DNA of 64,000 bases. It comes from a bacterium (GTDB taxonomy: Bacteria > Desulfobacterota > Binatia > DP-6). Below are positions 38,393 to 47,259 of this stretch, one piece after another. A program made the position numbers and the translations under genes. The stretch lies in assembly GCA_026129405.1 (NCBI GenBank), contig JAHCID010000001.1, forward strand, positions 341,237 to 405,236, written 5' to 3'. Each line of letters opens with the position of its first letter. Position 1 is the first letter of the stretch. Below the pieces are notes generated by a model, which had not been told where the DNA came from, did no database searches, and saw only the letters and a program-made list of their open reading frames with translations.

Positions 38393-39549
38393 GCTTCGTC
38401 GCCCTCAAGATGCTGATCGGCGACCGCGCCAAGTACATCGGCATCATCATGGGGATCACGTTCGCGTCGCTGCTGATCACGCAGCAGTCGGCGATCTTCG
38501 TGGGCCTCATGACCCGCACCTACGGCACCATCACCGACCTCGGCCAGGCCGACATCTGGGTGGTCGACCCGAAGGCGCAGTACGTCGACGACGTGAAGCC
38601 GATGCAGGACACGCAGCTCCTGCGCGTGCGCGGCATCGACGGCGTCGCGTGGGCGGTGCCGATGTACCGCGGCATGCTGAAGGCGCGCCTCGCCGACGGC
38701 AACTTCCAGACCGTCTACGTGATCGGCCTCGACGACTCGACGCTGATGGGCGGCCCGCCGCGCATGCTGGAAGGCCGCCTCGCCGATCTCCGCCGCGCCG
38801 ACGGCGTCATCGTCGAGACCGTCGGCGCGCACGACAAGCTCGCCAAGCCGCCGCGCGTGCCGGGCGGCCCACGCGAGCCGCTGCACGTCGGCGACACGCT
38901 GGAGATCAACGATCACCGCGCCATCGTCGTCGGCTTCTCGCAGAACACGCGCACGTTCCAGTCGCAGCCGATCATCTACACGACGTACTCGCGCGCGATG
39001 TCGTTCGCGCCGCCGGAGCGCCGCATGCTCGGCTTCATCCTGGTGAAGGCGAAGCCGGGCGAGGACATGCAGCAGCTGACGGCGCGCATCGAGCGACAGA
39101 CGGGTCTCGCCGCCTACACCGCCGACGAGTTCGCCGACGTCACCATCAACTACTTCATGAAATACACCGGCATCCCCATCAACATCGGCATCGCCGTGCT
39201 GCTGGGCTTCATCGTCGGCACCGCGATCGCCGGGCAGACGTTCTACAACTTCACGCTCGACAACATCCGCCAGTTCGGCGCGCTGAAGGCGATGGGGACG
39301 CAGAACGCCACGCTGCTGCGCATGGTGCTGCTCCAGGCGGTGATGGTGGGATTCATCGGCTACGGGCTCGGCGTCGGGCTCGCGGCCTTCATCGGCTATT
39401 CGGCCAGCAACACCGAGCTCTCGTTCCGCATGCCGTGGCAGCTGCTCTTCATCAGCGCCGGCGCCGTGTCGGTCATCTGCATCCTCGCCGCGCTGCTCAG
39501 CATGTGGAAGGTGATGCGCCTCGAGCCGGCGATCGTCTTCAAGGGCTGA
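38389..39549 (+). CDS. FtsX/DevC-type ABC transporter permease
   Basis: A 386-residue permease with one N-terminal membrane segment (KYIGIIMGITFASLLITQ), a large periplasmic domain, and three C-terminal segments (GIAVLLGFIVGTAIAGQTFYNF; LLQAVMVGFIGYGLGVGLAAFIG; LLFISAGAVSVICILAALLSM). This is the MacB/FtsX topology; the GQADIWVVDP and KAMGT segments recall DevC, the permease of DevBCA exporters. Works with the downstream ATPase, fusion protein and outer-membrane factor to move a lipid, peptide or glycolipid-like substrate out of the envelope. GTG start overlapping the TetR stop. Confidence 0.94.
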   Translation: MSFVALKMLIGDRAKYIGIIMGITFASLLITQQSAIFVGLMTRTYGTITDLGQADIWVVDPKAQYVDDVKPMQDTQLLRVRGIDGVAWAVPMYRGMLKARLADGNFQTVYVIGLDDSTLMGGPPRMLEGRLADLRRADGVIVETVGAHDKLAKPPRVPGGPREPLHVGDTLEINDHRAIVVGFSQNTRTFQSQPIIYTTYSRAMSFAPPERRMLGFILVKAKPGEDMQQLTARIERQTGLAAYTADEFADVTINYFMKYTGIPINIGIAVLLGFIVGTAIAGQTFYNFTLDNIRQFGALKAMGTQNATLLRMVLLQAVMVGFIGYGLGVGLAAFIGYSASNTELSFRMPWQLLFISAGAVSVICILAALLSMWKVMRLEPAIVFKG

Positions 39550-39552
39550 CGC

Positions 39553-40281
39553 ATGCAGGGCGCCATCGCATCCCCGGCTCCGTCCGTCGCGGTCCGCTGC
39601 CGCGGCGTGACGAAGACCTACGGCACCGGCGACGCGGCCGTCACCGCGCTGCGCGGCGTCGACCTCGACGTCGAGCACGGCGAGCTGCTGATGCTCGTCG
39701 GCCCGTCCGGCTGCGGCAAGACGACGCTCATCTCGGTGATCGCCGCCATCCTCGACCAGGACGGCGGCGAGTGCACCGTGCTGGGCCGGGACCCGTCGAA
39801 GATGAACCAGCGCGAGCGCGCGCGCTTCCGCGGCTCGTCGATCGGCTTCGTCTTCCAGGCGTTCAACCTGCTGCCGGCGCTCTCCGCCGCCGAGAACGTC
39901 GCCGTGCCGCTGCTCATCGGTGGGATGGGCCGCCGCCAGGCGGTCGCGAAGGCGAAGGAGATGCTCGAGCAGGTGGGGCTCGGCGCGCGCACCTCGTCGC
40001 TGCCGTCGCAGCTCTCGGGCGGCCAGCAGCAGCGCGTCGCCATCGCCCGCTCGCTCGTCCACCGGCCGAAGCTCGTCGTCTGCGACGAGCCGACCAGCGC
40101 CCTCGACCACGAGACCGGCCACAACGTCATGGGCCTCCTGCGCCGCGTCGCCACCGGGCCGGATCGCGCGCTCGTCGTGGTCACGCACGACGCCCGCATC
40201 TTCGAGTTCGCCGACCGCATCGCCCGCATGGACGACGGCCACATCGAATCGATCAGCAAGGGAAACGGGAACGGAACATGA
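39553..40281 (+). CDS. ABC transporter ATP-binding protein (LolD/MacB/DevA type)
   Basis: A 242-residue ATPase with Walker A GPSGCGKTT, Q-loop FVFQAFNLLPALSA, signature LSGGQQQR, Walker B LVVCDEP and switch HDAR. Paired with the FtsX-type permease four bases upstream. ATPases of this class drive mechanotransmission through the permease rather than substrate import. The stop overlaps the fusion-protein start (ATGA). Confidence 0.97.
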   Translation: MQGAIASPAPSVAVRCRGVTKTYGTGDAAVTALRGVDLDVEHGELLMLVGPSGCGKTTLISVIAAILDQDGGECTVLGRDPSKMNQRERARFRGSSIGFVFQAFNLLPALSAAENVAVPLLIGGMGRRQAVAKAKEMLEQVGLGARTSSLPSQLSGGQQQRVAIARSLVHRPKLVVCDEPTSALDHETGHNVMGLLRRVATGPDRALVVVTHDARIFEFADRIARMDDGHIESISKGNGNGT

Positions 40282-41216
40282 TCCGCCGATACGGCCTCCC
40301 CCTCTTCGCCGTCGTGGGCCTGCTGTTCGCCATCAGCATGGTCCGGCGCGGCAACCAACCCACGCCCGTGATGCCGCCGGTCGCCGAGCCGGCGAAGGCG
40401 CCGTTCCAGGCCTTCGTCGCCGGCGCCGGCATCATCGAGGCGAGCACCGAGAACATCGCGGTCGGGACGCCGGTCGGCGGCATCGTCACGGCCATCCACG
40501 TGAAGGTCGACGACAAGGTCGCACCCGGCGACGTCCTCTTCGAGATCGACGACCGCGACCTGCAGGCGCAGCGCCTGGTCGCCGTGGCGAAGGTGAAGGA
40601 GGCCGAGGCCGGCCTCGCCCGCTCCCGCACGCTCCTGAAGCTCGCCGAGAGCGTGCCCGACAAGCGCGCCATCAGCGCCGAGGAGCTCAGCAACCGCCGC
40701 GCCGCCGTCAGCATCGACGACGCCTCGCTCGCGGGCGCGAAGGCCGAGGTCGAGCGCCTCGATATCGAGCTGTCGCGCCGCAAGATCCGCGCGCTCGTTC
40801 CGGGCAAGATCATGCAGGTGAAGACGCGGCTCGGCGAGTTCGCGCCGGCCGGCGTCACGGCGACGCCGCTCATGATGCTCGGCAACCACGACCGCCTGCA
40901 CGTCCGCGTCGACATCGACGAGAACGACGCCTGGCGCTTCCGCCCCGGCGCCGACGCCGTCGCCTTCGTGCGCGGCAACCCGAACCTGGAGACGGAGCTC
41001 CACTTCGAGCGCATCGAGCCCTACGTGGTGCCGAAGGTGTCGCTGACCGGCATGAGCAGCGAGCGCGTCGACACCCGCGTGCTGCAGGTGATCTACAGCT
41101 TCGACGAGGGCACGCTGCCGGTCTACGTCGGCCAGCAGATGGACGTCTTCATCGAGGCGCCGTCGGCGGAGGCGCACCAGGCCGAGGCGACGCCGATCCC
41201 CGGGAAGACGTCGTGA
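40278..41216 (+). CDS. HlyD/DevB-type membrane fusion protein
   Basis: A 312-residue periplasmic adaptor: an N-terminal membrane anchor (about 5-22), a lipoyl half-motif (AVGTPVGGIVTAIHVKVDDKVAPGDVLFEID), a coiled-coil hairpin of about 90 residues, the returning half (KIRALVPGKIMQVKTRLGEF) and a beta-barrel. It bridges the permease and outer-membrane factor. Overlaps its neighbours on both sides, indicating strict stoichiometry. Confidence 0.94.
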   Translation: MIRRYGLPLFAVVGLLFAISMVRRGNQPTPVMPPVAEPAKAPFQAFVAGAGIIEASTENIAVGTPVGGIVTAIHVKVDDKVAPGDVLFEIDDRDLQAQRLVAVAKVKEAEAGLARSRTLLKLAESVPDKRAISAEELSNRRAAVSIDDASLAGAKAEVERLDIELSRRKIRALVPGKIMQVKTRLGEFAPAGVTATPLMMLGNHDRLHVRVDIDENDAWRFRPGADAVAFVRGNPNLETELHFERIEPYVVPKVSLTGMSSERVDTRVLQVIYSFDEGTLPVYVGQQMDVFIEAPSAEAHQAEATPIPGKTS

Positions 41217-42673
41217 AGCGCGTCGCCGTCGTCGCCCTGATCGCGCTCGCGGGCTGCATGGTCGGCCCCGACTACCGTCCGCCCGAGCCCGACGTCCCCG
41301 CCCGCTGGAGCGAAGCGCCCGGCCAGGCCGAGCCGAGCCCGGGCCCGTCGCGCTGGTGGGAGACGTTCCGCGACGTGCAGCTCGACTCGCTGGTCGACCG
41401 CGCCGTCGCCGCCAACCTCGACGTGAAGCTCGCCGAGGCGCGCGTGCGCGAGGCGCGCGCCAACCGCACCATCGCCGCGGCGCCGCTGTTTCCCTGGATC
41501 GACTCGTCCGCATCCTACTCGCGCAGCCAGCAGAGCGTGAACAGCTTCCAGAGCCCGCGCTTCGCGGACGTCGGCGGGCTCGCGAAACCGACGTCGCTCT
41601 ACCAGGCCGGCTTCGACGCGAGCTGGGAGATCGACGTCTTCGGCGGCACCCGGCGCGGCATGGAGGCCGCCGCCGCGGAGCTCGAGGCGCAGCTGCTCGA
41701 GCGCGGCAACGTCCTCCTGACGCTCATCGCCGAGGTGGCGCGCAACTACGTCGAGCTCCGCGGCGCCCAGCGCCAACTCGAGGTCGCACGGCAGAACCTC
41801 GCGTTCCAACGGGACACGCTGGAGCTGACGCGTGCGCGCTTCCAGGGCGGCCTCGCGAGCGAGCTCGACGTTGCGCGCGCGGCGGCGCAGGTGGAGACGA
41901 CGGCGGCCGAGATCCCCCTCGTCGAGCGCAACTACAAGGCGGGCGTGCACCGCCTGAGCGTGCTGCTCGCCGAGGCGCCGGGATCCCTCTCGGACGAGCT
42001 CACCGCGACGCGGCCGATCCCCGAAGCACCGCCGGCGCTGCCGCCCGGCCTGCCGTCGGACCTCTTGCGCCAGCGCCCCGACGTCGGCCAGGCCGAGCGC
42101 CAGCTCGCCGCGGCGACGGCGCGCGTCGGCGTGGCGACGGCCGACCTCTTCCCGAAGTTCTCCATCACCGGCGCCGCGGGGCTGGAGAGCATCTCGGCGT
42201 CGGACTGGTTCACCGGCGCCAGCAAAGCGTGGTCGTTCGGCCCGACGATCTCGTGGCCCATCTTCCGCGGCGGGCAGATCGTCGCCACGATCGAGGTGCG
42301 CAACGCCCAGGAGGAGCAGGCGCTGCTCTTCTACGGGCAGACCGTGCTGACGGCGCTCGAGGACGTGGAGAACGCCATCGTCGCCTATACGCGCGAGCGC
42401 ATGCGGCGGGCGTCGCTGTCGGAGGCGGTGGTCGCGAACCAGCGCGCCGTCGACCTGGCGCAGCAGCTCTACGTCCGCGGCCTGACCGACTTCCTCGACG
42501 TGCTCGACGCGCAGGGCAACCTGCTGCGCAGCCAGACGGCGCTGACGATCTCGGACACGTCGGTCTCGTCGAGCCTGATCGCGCTGTACAAGGCGCTGGG
42601 TGGGGGCTGGGAGCTGTTCCCGCCGCCGGCGGACGAGCGGTCGACGGTCGCCGCGCTCCTGCCGGGCAGCTAA
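41213..42673 (+). CDS. NodT/OprM-type outer membrane efflux lipoprotein
   Basis: A 486-residue outer-membrane factor. The signal sequence ends in a lipobox LAGC (Cys near 15), followed by MVGPDYRPPEPDVP, the hallmark start of NodT-family proteins, and two TolC-type repeats with long helices. It completes the tripartite exporter. GTG start overlapping the fusion-protein stop; its own TAA overlaps the stop of the convergent mscS by two bases, leaving no room for a terminator. Confidence 0.95.
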   Translation: MKRVAVVALIALAGCMVGPDYRPPEPDVPARWSEAPGQAEPSPGPSRWWETFRDVQLDSLVDRAVAANLDVKLAEARVREARANRTIAAAPLFPWIDSSASYSRSQQSVNSFQSPRFADVGGLAKPTSLYQAGFDASWEIDVFGGTRRGMEAAAAELEAQLLERGNVLLTLIAEVARNYVELRGAQRQLEVARQNLAFQRDTLELTRARFQGGLASELDVARAAAQVETTAAEIPLVERNYKAGVHRLSVLLAEAPGSLSDELTATRPIPEAPPALPPGLPSDLLRQRPDVGQAERQLAAATARVGVATADLFPKFSITGAAGLESISASDWFTGASKAWSFGPTISWPIFRGGQIVATIEVRNAQEEQALLFYGQTVLTALEDVENAIVAYTRERMRRASLSEAVVANQRAVDLAQQLYVRGLTDFLDVLDAQGNLLRSQTALTISDTSVSSSLIALYKALGGGWELFPPPADERSTVAALLPGS

Positions 42674-43275
42674 CGCCGCTGCGCCGCCCGCGCCAGCGAC
42701 GGCGCCGCCCCCCGGTTCCTCACCAGCACCGACTCCGTGAAGAGCTTCCCATTCGGGATCACGACGATGTCGCCGTCGTCCGTCAGTAGCTTGGTGTCAC
42801 GGGTCGCGATCTCCTCGACGCGCCCCTCGTAGCCGCCGAAGACGACGCGGTCGCCGATGCGGAACGGCTCGTTCAGGAGCAGCAGCACGCCGGCGAGGAA
42901 GTTCTGCAGCACGTCGCGGAACGCGAAGCCGATCGCGACCGAGCCGATGCCGAGGACGTTGATCAGGTCGGCCAGCTGGAACGACGGCACCACGATCGAC
43001 AGCGCCACGAGAACGCCGAGGCACAGGAGCGCCACCTGCGCGAAGCGGCCGAGGACCAGGGCGAGGTTGTGGCGGCGGCCGCGGCGCTCGATGCCGCGCA
43101 CCACCATCGCCTGACCGCGGTTGGCGACGAAGACGGCCAGCGCGACGACGACGGCGGCGGCGGCGAGCAGCGGCAGCAGACCGATCGCCGTCTGCAGGAT
43201 GCCGTCGAGCCGCTGCCAGGCGGCGCCGAGCCCGACGGCGGACGCGGGGGTGGTGGTGAGCGGGGCGGAGTCCAC
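42670..43275 (-). CDS. MscS-family mechanosensitive channel, short form
   Basis: About 201 residues: two or three membrane segments, the pore-lining helix (LINVLGIGSVAIGFAFRDVLQNFLAGVLLLL) and the beta domain with PFRIGDRV and VVIPNGKLF. The C-terminal alpha/beta cage of E. coli MscS is missing, so it is a minimal channel form. It releases solutes upon hypo-osmotic shock. The GTG start is tentative: no ribosome binding site is seen and no better codon exists. Divergent from the CoA-transferase gene. Confidence 0.88.
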   Translation of the reverse strand: MDSAPLTTTPASAVGLGAAWQRLDGILQTAIGLLPLLAAAAVVVALAVFVANRGQAMVVRGIERRGRRHNLALVLGRFAQVALLCLGVLVALSIVVPSFQLADLINVLGIGSVAIGFAFRDVLQNFLAGVLLLLNEPFRIGDRVVFGGYEGRVEEIATRDTKLLTDDGDIVVIPNGKLFTESVLVRNRGAAPSLARAAQRR

Positions 43276-43410
43276 CCGGGAGGCGTTTGCAGGACGCGTG
43301 CCCAGATGACGCCCCGTCGCGGCGGGGTCTTCCGCGACCGGGTCTGGTCGTTTCTTCAATGTGCCCCGTGCGGTCGCCCGTCGCGCGGCCCCTGTGCTAC
43401 GCCGCGGGCC

Positions 43411-44655
43411 ATGACCACGACGCCCTCCGCCGGCCTCCTCGCCGGCGTCCGCATCATCGAAAGCGCCATGCTCGGCCCGGGCGGGGTGGCGATGCACCTC
43501 GCCGACCTCGGCGCCGACGTCATCAAGGTGGAGGGGCCCGGCGGCGACTACGTCCGCAAGATGGCCTTCCCCATCGTCGACGGCATCTCGATGCTCCACT
43601 GGCACCTGAACCGCGGCAAGAAGAGCATGATCCTCGATCTGAAGACGCCGGACGGCGTCGCGACGTATCTCGAGCTGGTGCGCGGCGCCGATGCGGTGAT
43701 CGAGGGCATGCGCCCGGGCGCGCTCGCGCGGCGCGGCCTCGGCTTCGACGATCTCAAGACGGTGAACCCGCGCATCGTCTTCTGCACGCACTCGGGCTAC
43801 GGCATGACCGGCCCATACAAGGACATGCCGAGCCACGGCATCGCCTACGACGCGTGGGCCGGCGTCGCGCGGCCGTTCGTCAACGACGACGGCATGCCGA
43901 CGATCCCCTCGTACACCGCCGTCGGCATCAACGCCGGGCCGCTCTACGCCGCGCTCGGCATCTGCGCCGCGATCATCCGCGCGCGTGCCACCGGACGGCC
44001 GTGCTGGTTCGAGGTCGCGCAGTGCGACGCCGCCGCGGCGTTCAACTGGAACGGCATCGAGGGCAACAAGGCGTACGAGCGTCCCGAAGACGAGGTCACC
44101 GGCAACGACGGCGACGGCAAGGGCCCGCGGCGACCCGTCGGCGACGACTCGATGAAGGAGTCGGTGCGCTACCAGTACTACCGCTCGAAGGACGGCCTCG
44201 TCCTGTTCATGGCCTCCGAGCGGGAGTTCTGGAAGAACTTCTGCGAGGGCATCGGCAAGCCGGAGATGTTCACCGGCAATCCGGGCGCGAAGTACGCCGA
44301 CCACGCGCGCGGCAACGTCGCCCTGCGGCGCGAGCTCGCCGAGATCTTCGCGTCGCGCACGACCGCCGAGTGGGTCGAGTTCGGCCAGAAGGTGAACACG
44401 CCCATCTGCCCGGTGAACACCGTGAAGACGATCCCGCGCGACCCGCAGTTCCAGGCGCGGCTGGCGATGCGGCCGTACACCGAGGCGGGCACCGACCTCA
44501 TGCCGTCGCCGATCAGGCCGATCGGCGAAGACCTGCCCGTGCCGACGATCGCCGCGCGCGAGCCCGGACGCGACACCGACGCGGTGCTGCGCGACGTCCT
44601 CGGCTACGACGACGCGAAGATCGCGGCCTTGCGGGCGGCGAAGGCGCTCGGGTGA
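43411..44655 (+). CDS. CaiB/BaiF-type CoA-transferase
   Basis: Family III CoA-transferase of 414 residues. The N-terminal ADLGADVIKVEGPGGDYVR with NRGKKSMILDLK is the CoA-binding signature, and the catalytic Asp is expected in the MPSHGIAYDAWAG region. Moves CoA between organic acids by an anhydride mechanism. The acids are not predictable; family members act on formate/oxalate, carnitine, benzylsuccinate, bile acids and others. Coupled by GTGA overlap to a flavin oxidoreductase gene. Confidence 0.94.
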   Translation: MTTTPSAGLLAGVRIIESAMLGPGGVAMHLADLGADVIKVEGPGGDYVRKMAFPIVDGISMLHWHLNRGKKSMILDLKTPDGVATYLELVRGADAVIEGMRPGALARRGLGFDDLKTVNPRIVFCTHSGYGMTGPYKDMPSHGIAYDAWAGVARPFVNDDGMPTIPSYTAVGINAGPLYAALGICAAIIRARATGRPCWFEVAQCDAAAAFNWNGIEGNKAYERPEDEVTGNDGDGKGPRRPVGDDSMKESVRYQYYRSKDGLVLFMASEREFWKNFCEGIGKPEMFTGNPGAKYADHARGNVALRRELAEIFASRTTAEWVEFGQKVNTPICPVNTVKTIPRDPQFQARLAMRPYTEAGTDLMPSPIRPIGEDLPVPTIAAREPGRDTDAVLRDVLGYDDAKIAALRAAKALG

Positions 44656-46001
44656 ACCGCGCGGCGCTGCGCGTCTCGGGTCCGGTGATCGCGCAGGGCG
44701 ACGCCGGGTTCGAGGCGGCCTGCGCCACGCTGCTGTGGAATCGCCTCCGTCCGGAGCGGCGGCCGGAGGTGATCGTGCGCGCGACGTCGGCGGACGACGT
44801 CGTCGCGGCGGTGCGGTTCGCGCGGGCCGAAGGGCTGCGGGTCGCCGTGCGGAGCGGCGGGCACAGCTGGTGCGGCGCACCGCTGCGCGACGGCGGCCTG
44901 CTCCTCGACCTCGGCGCGCTGGACGCGGTCGAGATCGACGGGCGCCGGCGCGTGGCGCGCGTCGGCCCGGCCGTACAGGGCGGCGCCTTCGCGCGCCGGC
45001 TCGCCGCCGGCGGCCTCTGCTTCCCCATCGGCCACTGCCCGACCGTCGCGCTGGGCGGCTATCTCCTCGGCGGCGGCCTCGGCTGGAACTCGGGCGCCTG
45101 GGGCCCGGCGTGCGCGAGCATCGCGGGCATCGACGTGGTGACCGCGGCCGGGGAGCTGCTCCACGCCGACGCTCGGCACGACCTCCTGTGGGCGGCGCGT
45201 GGTGGGGGCCTCGGCTTCCCGGGTATCGTGACCCGCTTCCACCTGGCGCTGCAGCCGCTGCCGCGCGCGATCACCTCGGTGACCGTCGTGCATGCCCTGC
45301 ACGACGCGGCGGAGGTGATCGAGACGCTCGCCGACGCGACCCTGCCCCGCGAGCTCGAGGTCGTCGCGATCCTCGGCCAGGCACCGCCCCCGGCCGCCGC
45401 GCACTGCCGCGACGCGGGCGGGCGCGCCTGCATCGTCGGCGCGACGGTGTTCGCCGACGACGCGACCCACGCGTCGGACGTGCTGCGCCGGCTGCTGCAC
45501 GGCCGCGTCGGCACGGGCTGTCTCCTGCGCGACGAGCCGCAGGGCTCGCCGCTCGAGGTGCTCGGCGACGCCACGGCGGCCGCATTCCCGACGTGGCACC
45601 GCTATCTCGCCGAGACGGCGTGGATCGACGCCCCGCCGCGCGACGTCGTGCCGATCCTGGCGACGCGCGTCCGTGACGCACCGTCGCCGCGCTCGCAGGT
45701 CCTCTGCGCGATCCCGCAGGCGTCGGACGCCTTCGACGGCGCCTGGTCGATGTCGGCGCGCATGCTGGCGCTGGCATACGCGGTCTGGGACGACCCGGCA
45801 GACGACGACGCGAACCGCGCCTGGCATCGCGAGCTGGTCGCCGCGCTCGATCCGCTGACCGTGGGCCGCTACGCCGGCGAGTCCGACCTGGCGTGGCGGC
45901 CGGCGCAGGCCGAGGCATCCTTCTCGCCGTCGAGCTGGCTGCGGCTGGAGGCGATCCGGCGACGCTGGGATCCCGACGGCACGCTGCACGGCTGGTTCTG
46001 A
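44652..46001 (+). CDS. FAD-linked oxidoreductase (berberine-bridge-enzyme-like)
   Basis: A 449-residue PCMH-type flavoprotein. VAVRSGGHSWCG contains the His that attaches FAD covalently in this family; the second, Cys-linked attachment is doubtful because the usual GxCxxxG-type loop reads GHCPTVALGGYLLGGG with a Cys nearby but displaced. The C-terminal BBE motif ends in RWDPDG. Oxidises alcohols, sugars or amines with oxygen. Starts inside the CoA-transferase stop, so the two proteins are made together, perhaps in one catabolic pathway. Confidence 0.92.
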   Translation: MNRAALRVSGPVIAQGDAGFEAACATLLWNRLRPERRPEVIVRATSADDVVAAVRFARAEGLRVAVRSGGHSWCGAPLRDGGLLLDLGALDAVEIDGRRRVARVGPAVQGGAFARRLAAGGLCFPIGHCPTVALGGYLLGGGLGWNSGAWGPACASIAGIDVVTAAGELLHADARHDLLWAARGGGLGFPGIVTRFHLALQPLPRAITSVTVVHALHDAAEVIETLADATLPRELEVVAILGQAPPPAAAHCRDAGGRACIVGATVFADDATHASDVLRRLLHGRVGTGCLLRDEPQGSPLEVLGDATAAAFPTWHRYLAETAWIDAPPRDVVPILATRVRDAPSPRSQVLCAIPQASDAFDGAWSMSARMLALAYAVWDDPADDDANRAWHRELVAALDPLTVGRYAGESDLAWRPAQAEASFSPSSWLRLEAIRRRWDPDGTLHGWF

Positions 46002-46024
46002 GCCGCGTCGCCGGTGCGCGCCGG

Positions 46025-46450
46025 TCACTCGCGGGTGAACATCTTGAACTCGCCCTGGTACGGCTGGTCCGTGACCTGGACGTCCTCGACCTCCGCCTGG
46101 CGCGGCCCGGTCGACATCGACGCGACCAGGGCGTCCACGCCGCCGCGCGGCCCCTCGGCGACCATCTCGACGCGCCCGTCCGGCAGGTTCTTCACCCAGC
46201 CGGTGAGACCGAAGCGGTCGGCCTCGGTCTTCACGAAGTCGCGATAGCCGACGCCCTGGACCTTGCCGGTCACGTAGACGTGCACGCGCCGAGGCGCGTC
46301 GGCCGGCGGCGCGGGCGGCGGCAGCGGGCTGTCGGCCGGGACCATGTCCGCGACCGAGGCCGGGAGCGGCGCGGTGGGCTTCTGGGCCGAGCTGCACGCG
46401 ATCGCGAACAGCATCGCGCCTGCCAGCACCCAGGGCATCGTCCTCTGCAT
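46025..46450 (-). CDS. Lipoprotein acylphosphatase
   Basis: A 141-residue protein whose last ~90 residues are a complete acylphosphatase: VHVYVTGKVQGVGYR with the catalytic Arg70 and GWVKNLPDG with Asn88. Most acylphosphatases are cytosolic and about 90 residues; here a lipoprotein signal with lipobox AIAC (Cys19) and a Pro-rich tether come first, so it should be anchored in the envelope. The ATG has GGAGGGA upstream. A periplasmic role is hard to explain from known acylphosphate chemistry. Confidence 0.9.
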   Translation of the reverse strand: MQRTMPWVLAGAMLFAIACSSAQKPTAPLPASVADMVPADSPLPPPAPPADAPRRVHVYVTGKVQGVGYRDFVKTEADRFGLTGWVKNLPDGRVEMVAEGPRGGVDALVASMSTGPRQAEVEDVQVTDQPYQGEFKMFTRE

Positions 46451-46551
46451 CACGTCGTTCCCTCCGCCGGACCCGTGGCGAGCCGGGCGTCCGCTGATCG
46501 CCCATTCGCCGGCCGAGATCAATCGCCGCGACGCTCGCCGGCGCGGCGCCC

Positions 46552-47109
46552 TCAGCGGCGCACGGCGAGGATGGCGCCCAGCTCGGGCGTCAGCCAGATC
46601 GTGGCGGTCACGACGTCGGGACAGCGCAGCCACCAGGCGAGATCGGTGCGCGTCGGGCTGAGATCGTCGAGCAGGATCACGCCGCCCGGACGCGTCATCG
46701 CCAGCGTCACCTCCTGGCGCTCGATCTTGCCCGGCCCCGCATCGCAGTAGACGAAGTCGAACGGCCCGTGGGCGGCGATGTCCAGGGCGTCTCCCCGCAG
46801 GACCGTGATGCGCGGGTCGTCGGCGAAGAGCTCGGCGACGGCATGCGCGCGCGGCGCGTCCTTCTCGATCGTCACGAGGCGGGAGTCGGACGACATCGCG
46901 AGCGCCATCCACGCCGTGCCGACGCCGACGCCCGTCCCCATCTCGGCGATCACGCCGCCGCGCACCTGGGCGGCGAGCATCTGGAGCAGCGGCGCATAGA
47001 CGATGGCGCTCGAGTTCCGGAAGCCGAACCGCGCCGCCAGCAGCGCCGCCTGCGCGACGCGCCCGGGAAGGGCGCTGGTGTCGGCGTAGTCGTTGTCGCG
47101 CTCGCTCAT
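46552..47109 (-). CDS. O-methyltransferase-like protein
   Basis: A 185-residue class I methyltransferase of the YrrM/catechol O-methyltransferase type. SAM motif EMGTGVGVGTAWMALA (about 55-70), acidic TIEKD ribose-binding residue, GDALD, and FDFVYCDAG for the metal/acceptor side. The LLDDLSP segment follows. Substrate unknown. It lies on the same strand as the acylphosphatase with a 100-base gap. Confidence 0.86.
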   Translation of the reverse strand: MSERDNDYADTSALPGRVAQAALLAARFGFRNSSAIVYAPLLQMLAAQVRGGVIAEMGTGVGVGTAWMALAMSSDSRLVTIEKDAPRAHAVAELFADDPRITVLRGDALDIAAHGPFDFVYCDAGPGKIERQEVTLAMTRPGGVILLDDLSPTRTDLAWWLRCPDVVTATIWLTPELGAILAVRR

Positions 47110-47259
47110 CGGGGTCGACCAGCGTCCTCTAGCGCATCCGTCACCGGATCACCATTCGTTGGCGCGGCCGACCCTCCCCCGAGCGACCGCCGCACGGCGA
47201 GAGTCGCGCGCGTCGACGACCTCGCGCGCTGGTATCCGTTTCCGAACGGTGGCGATCGA

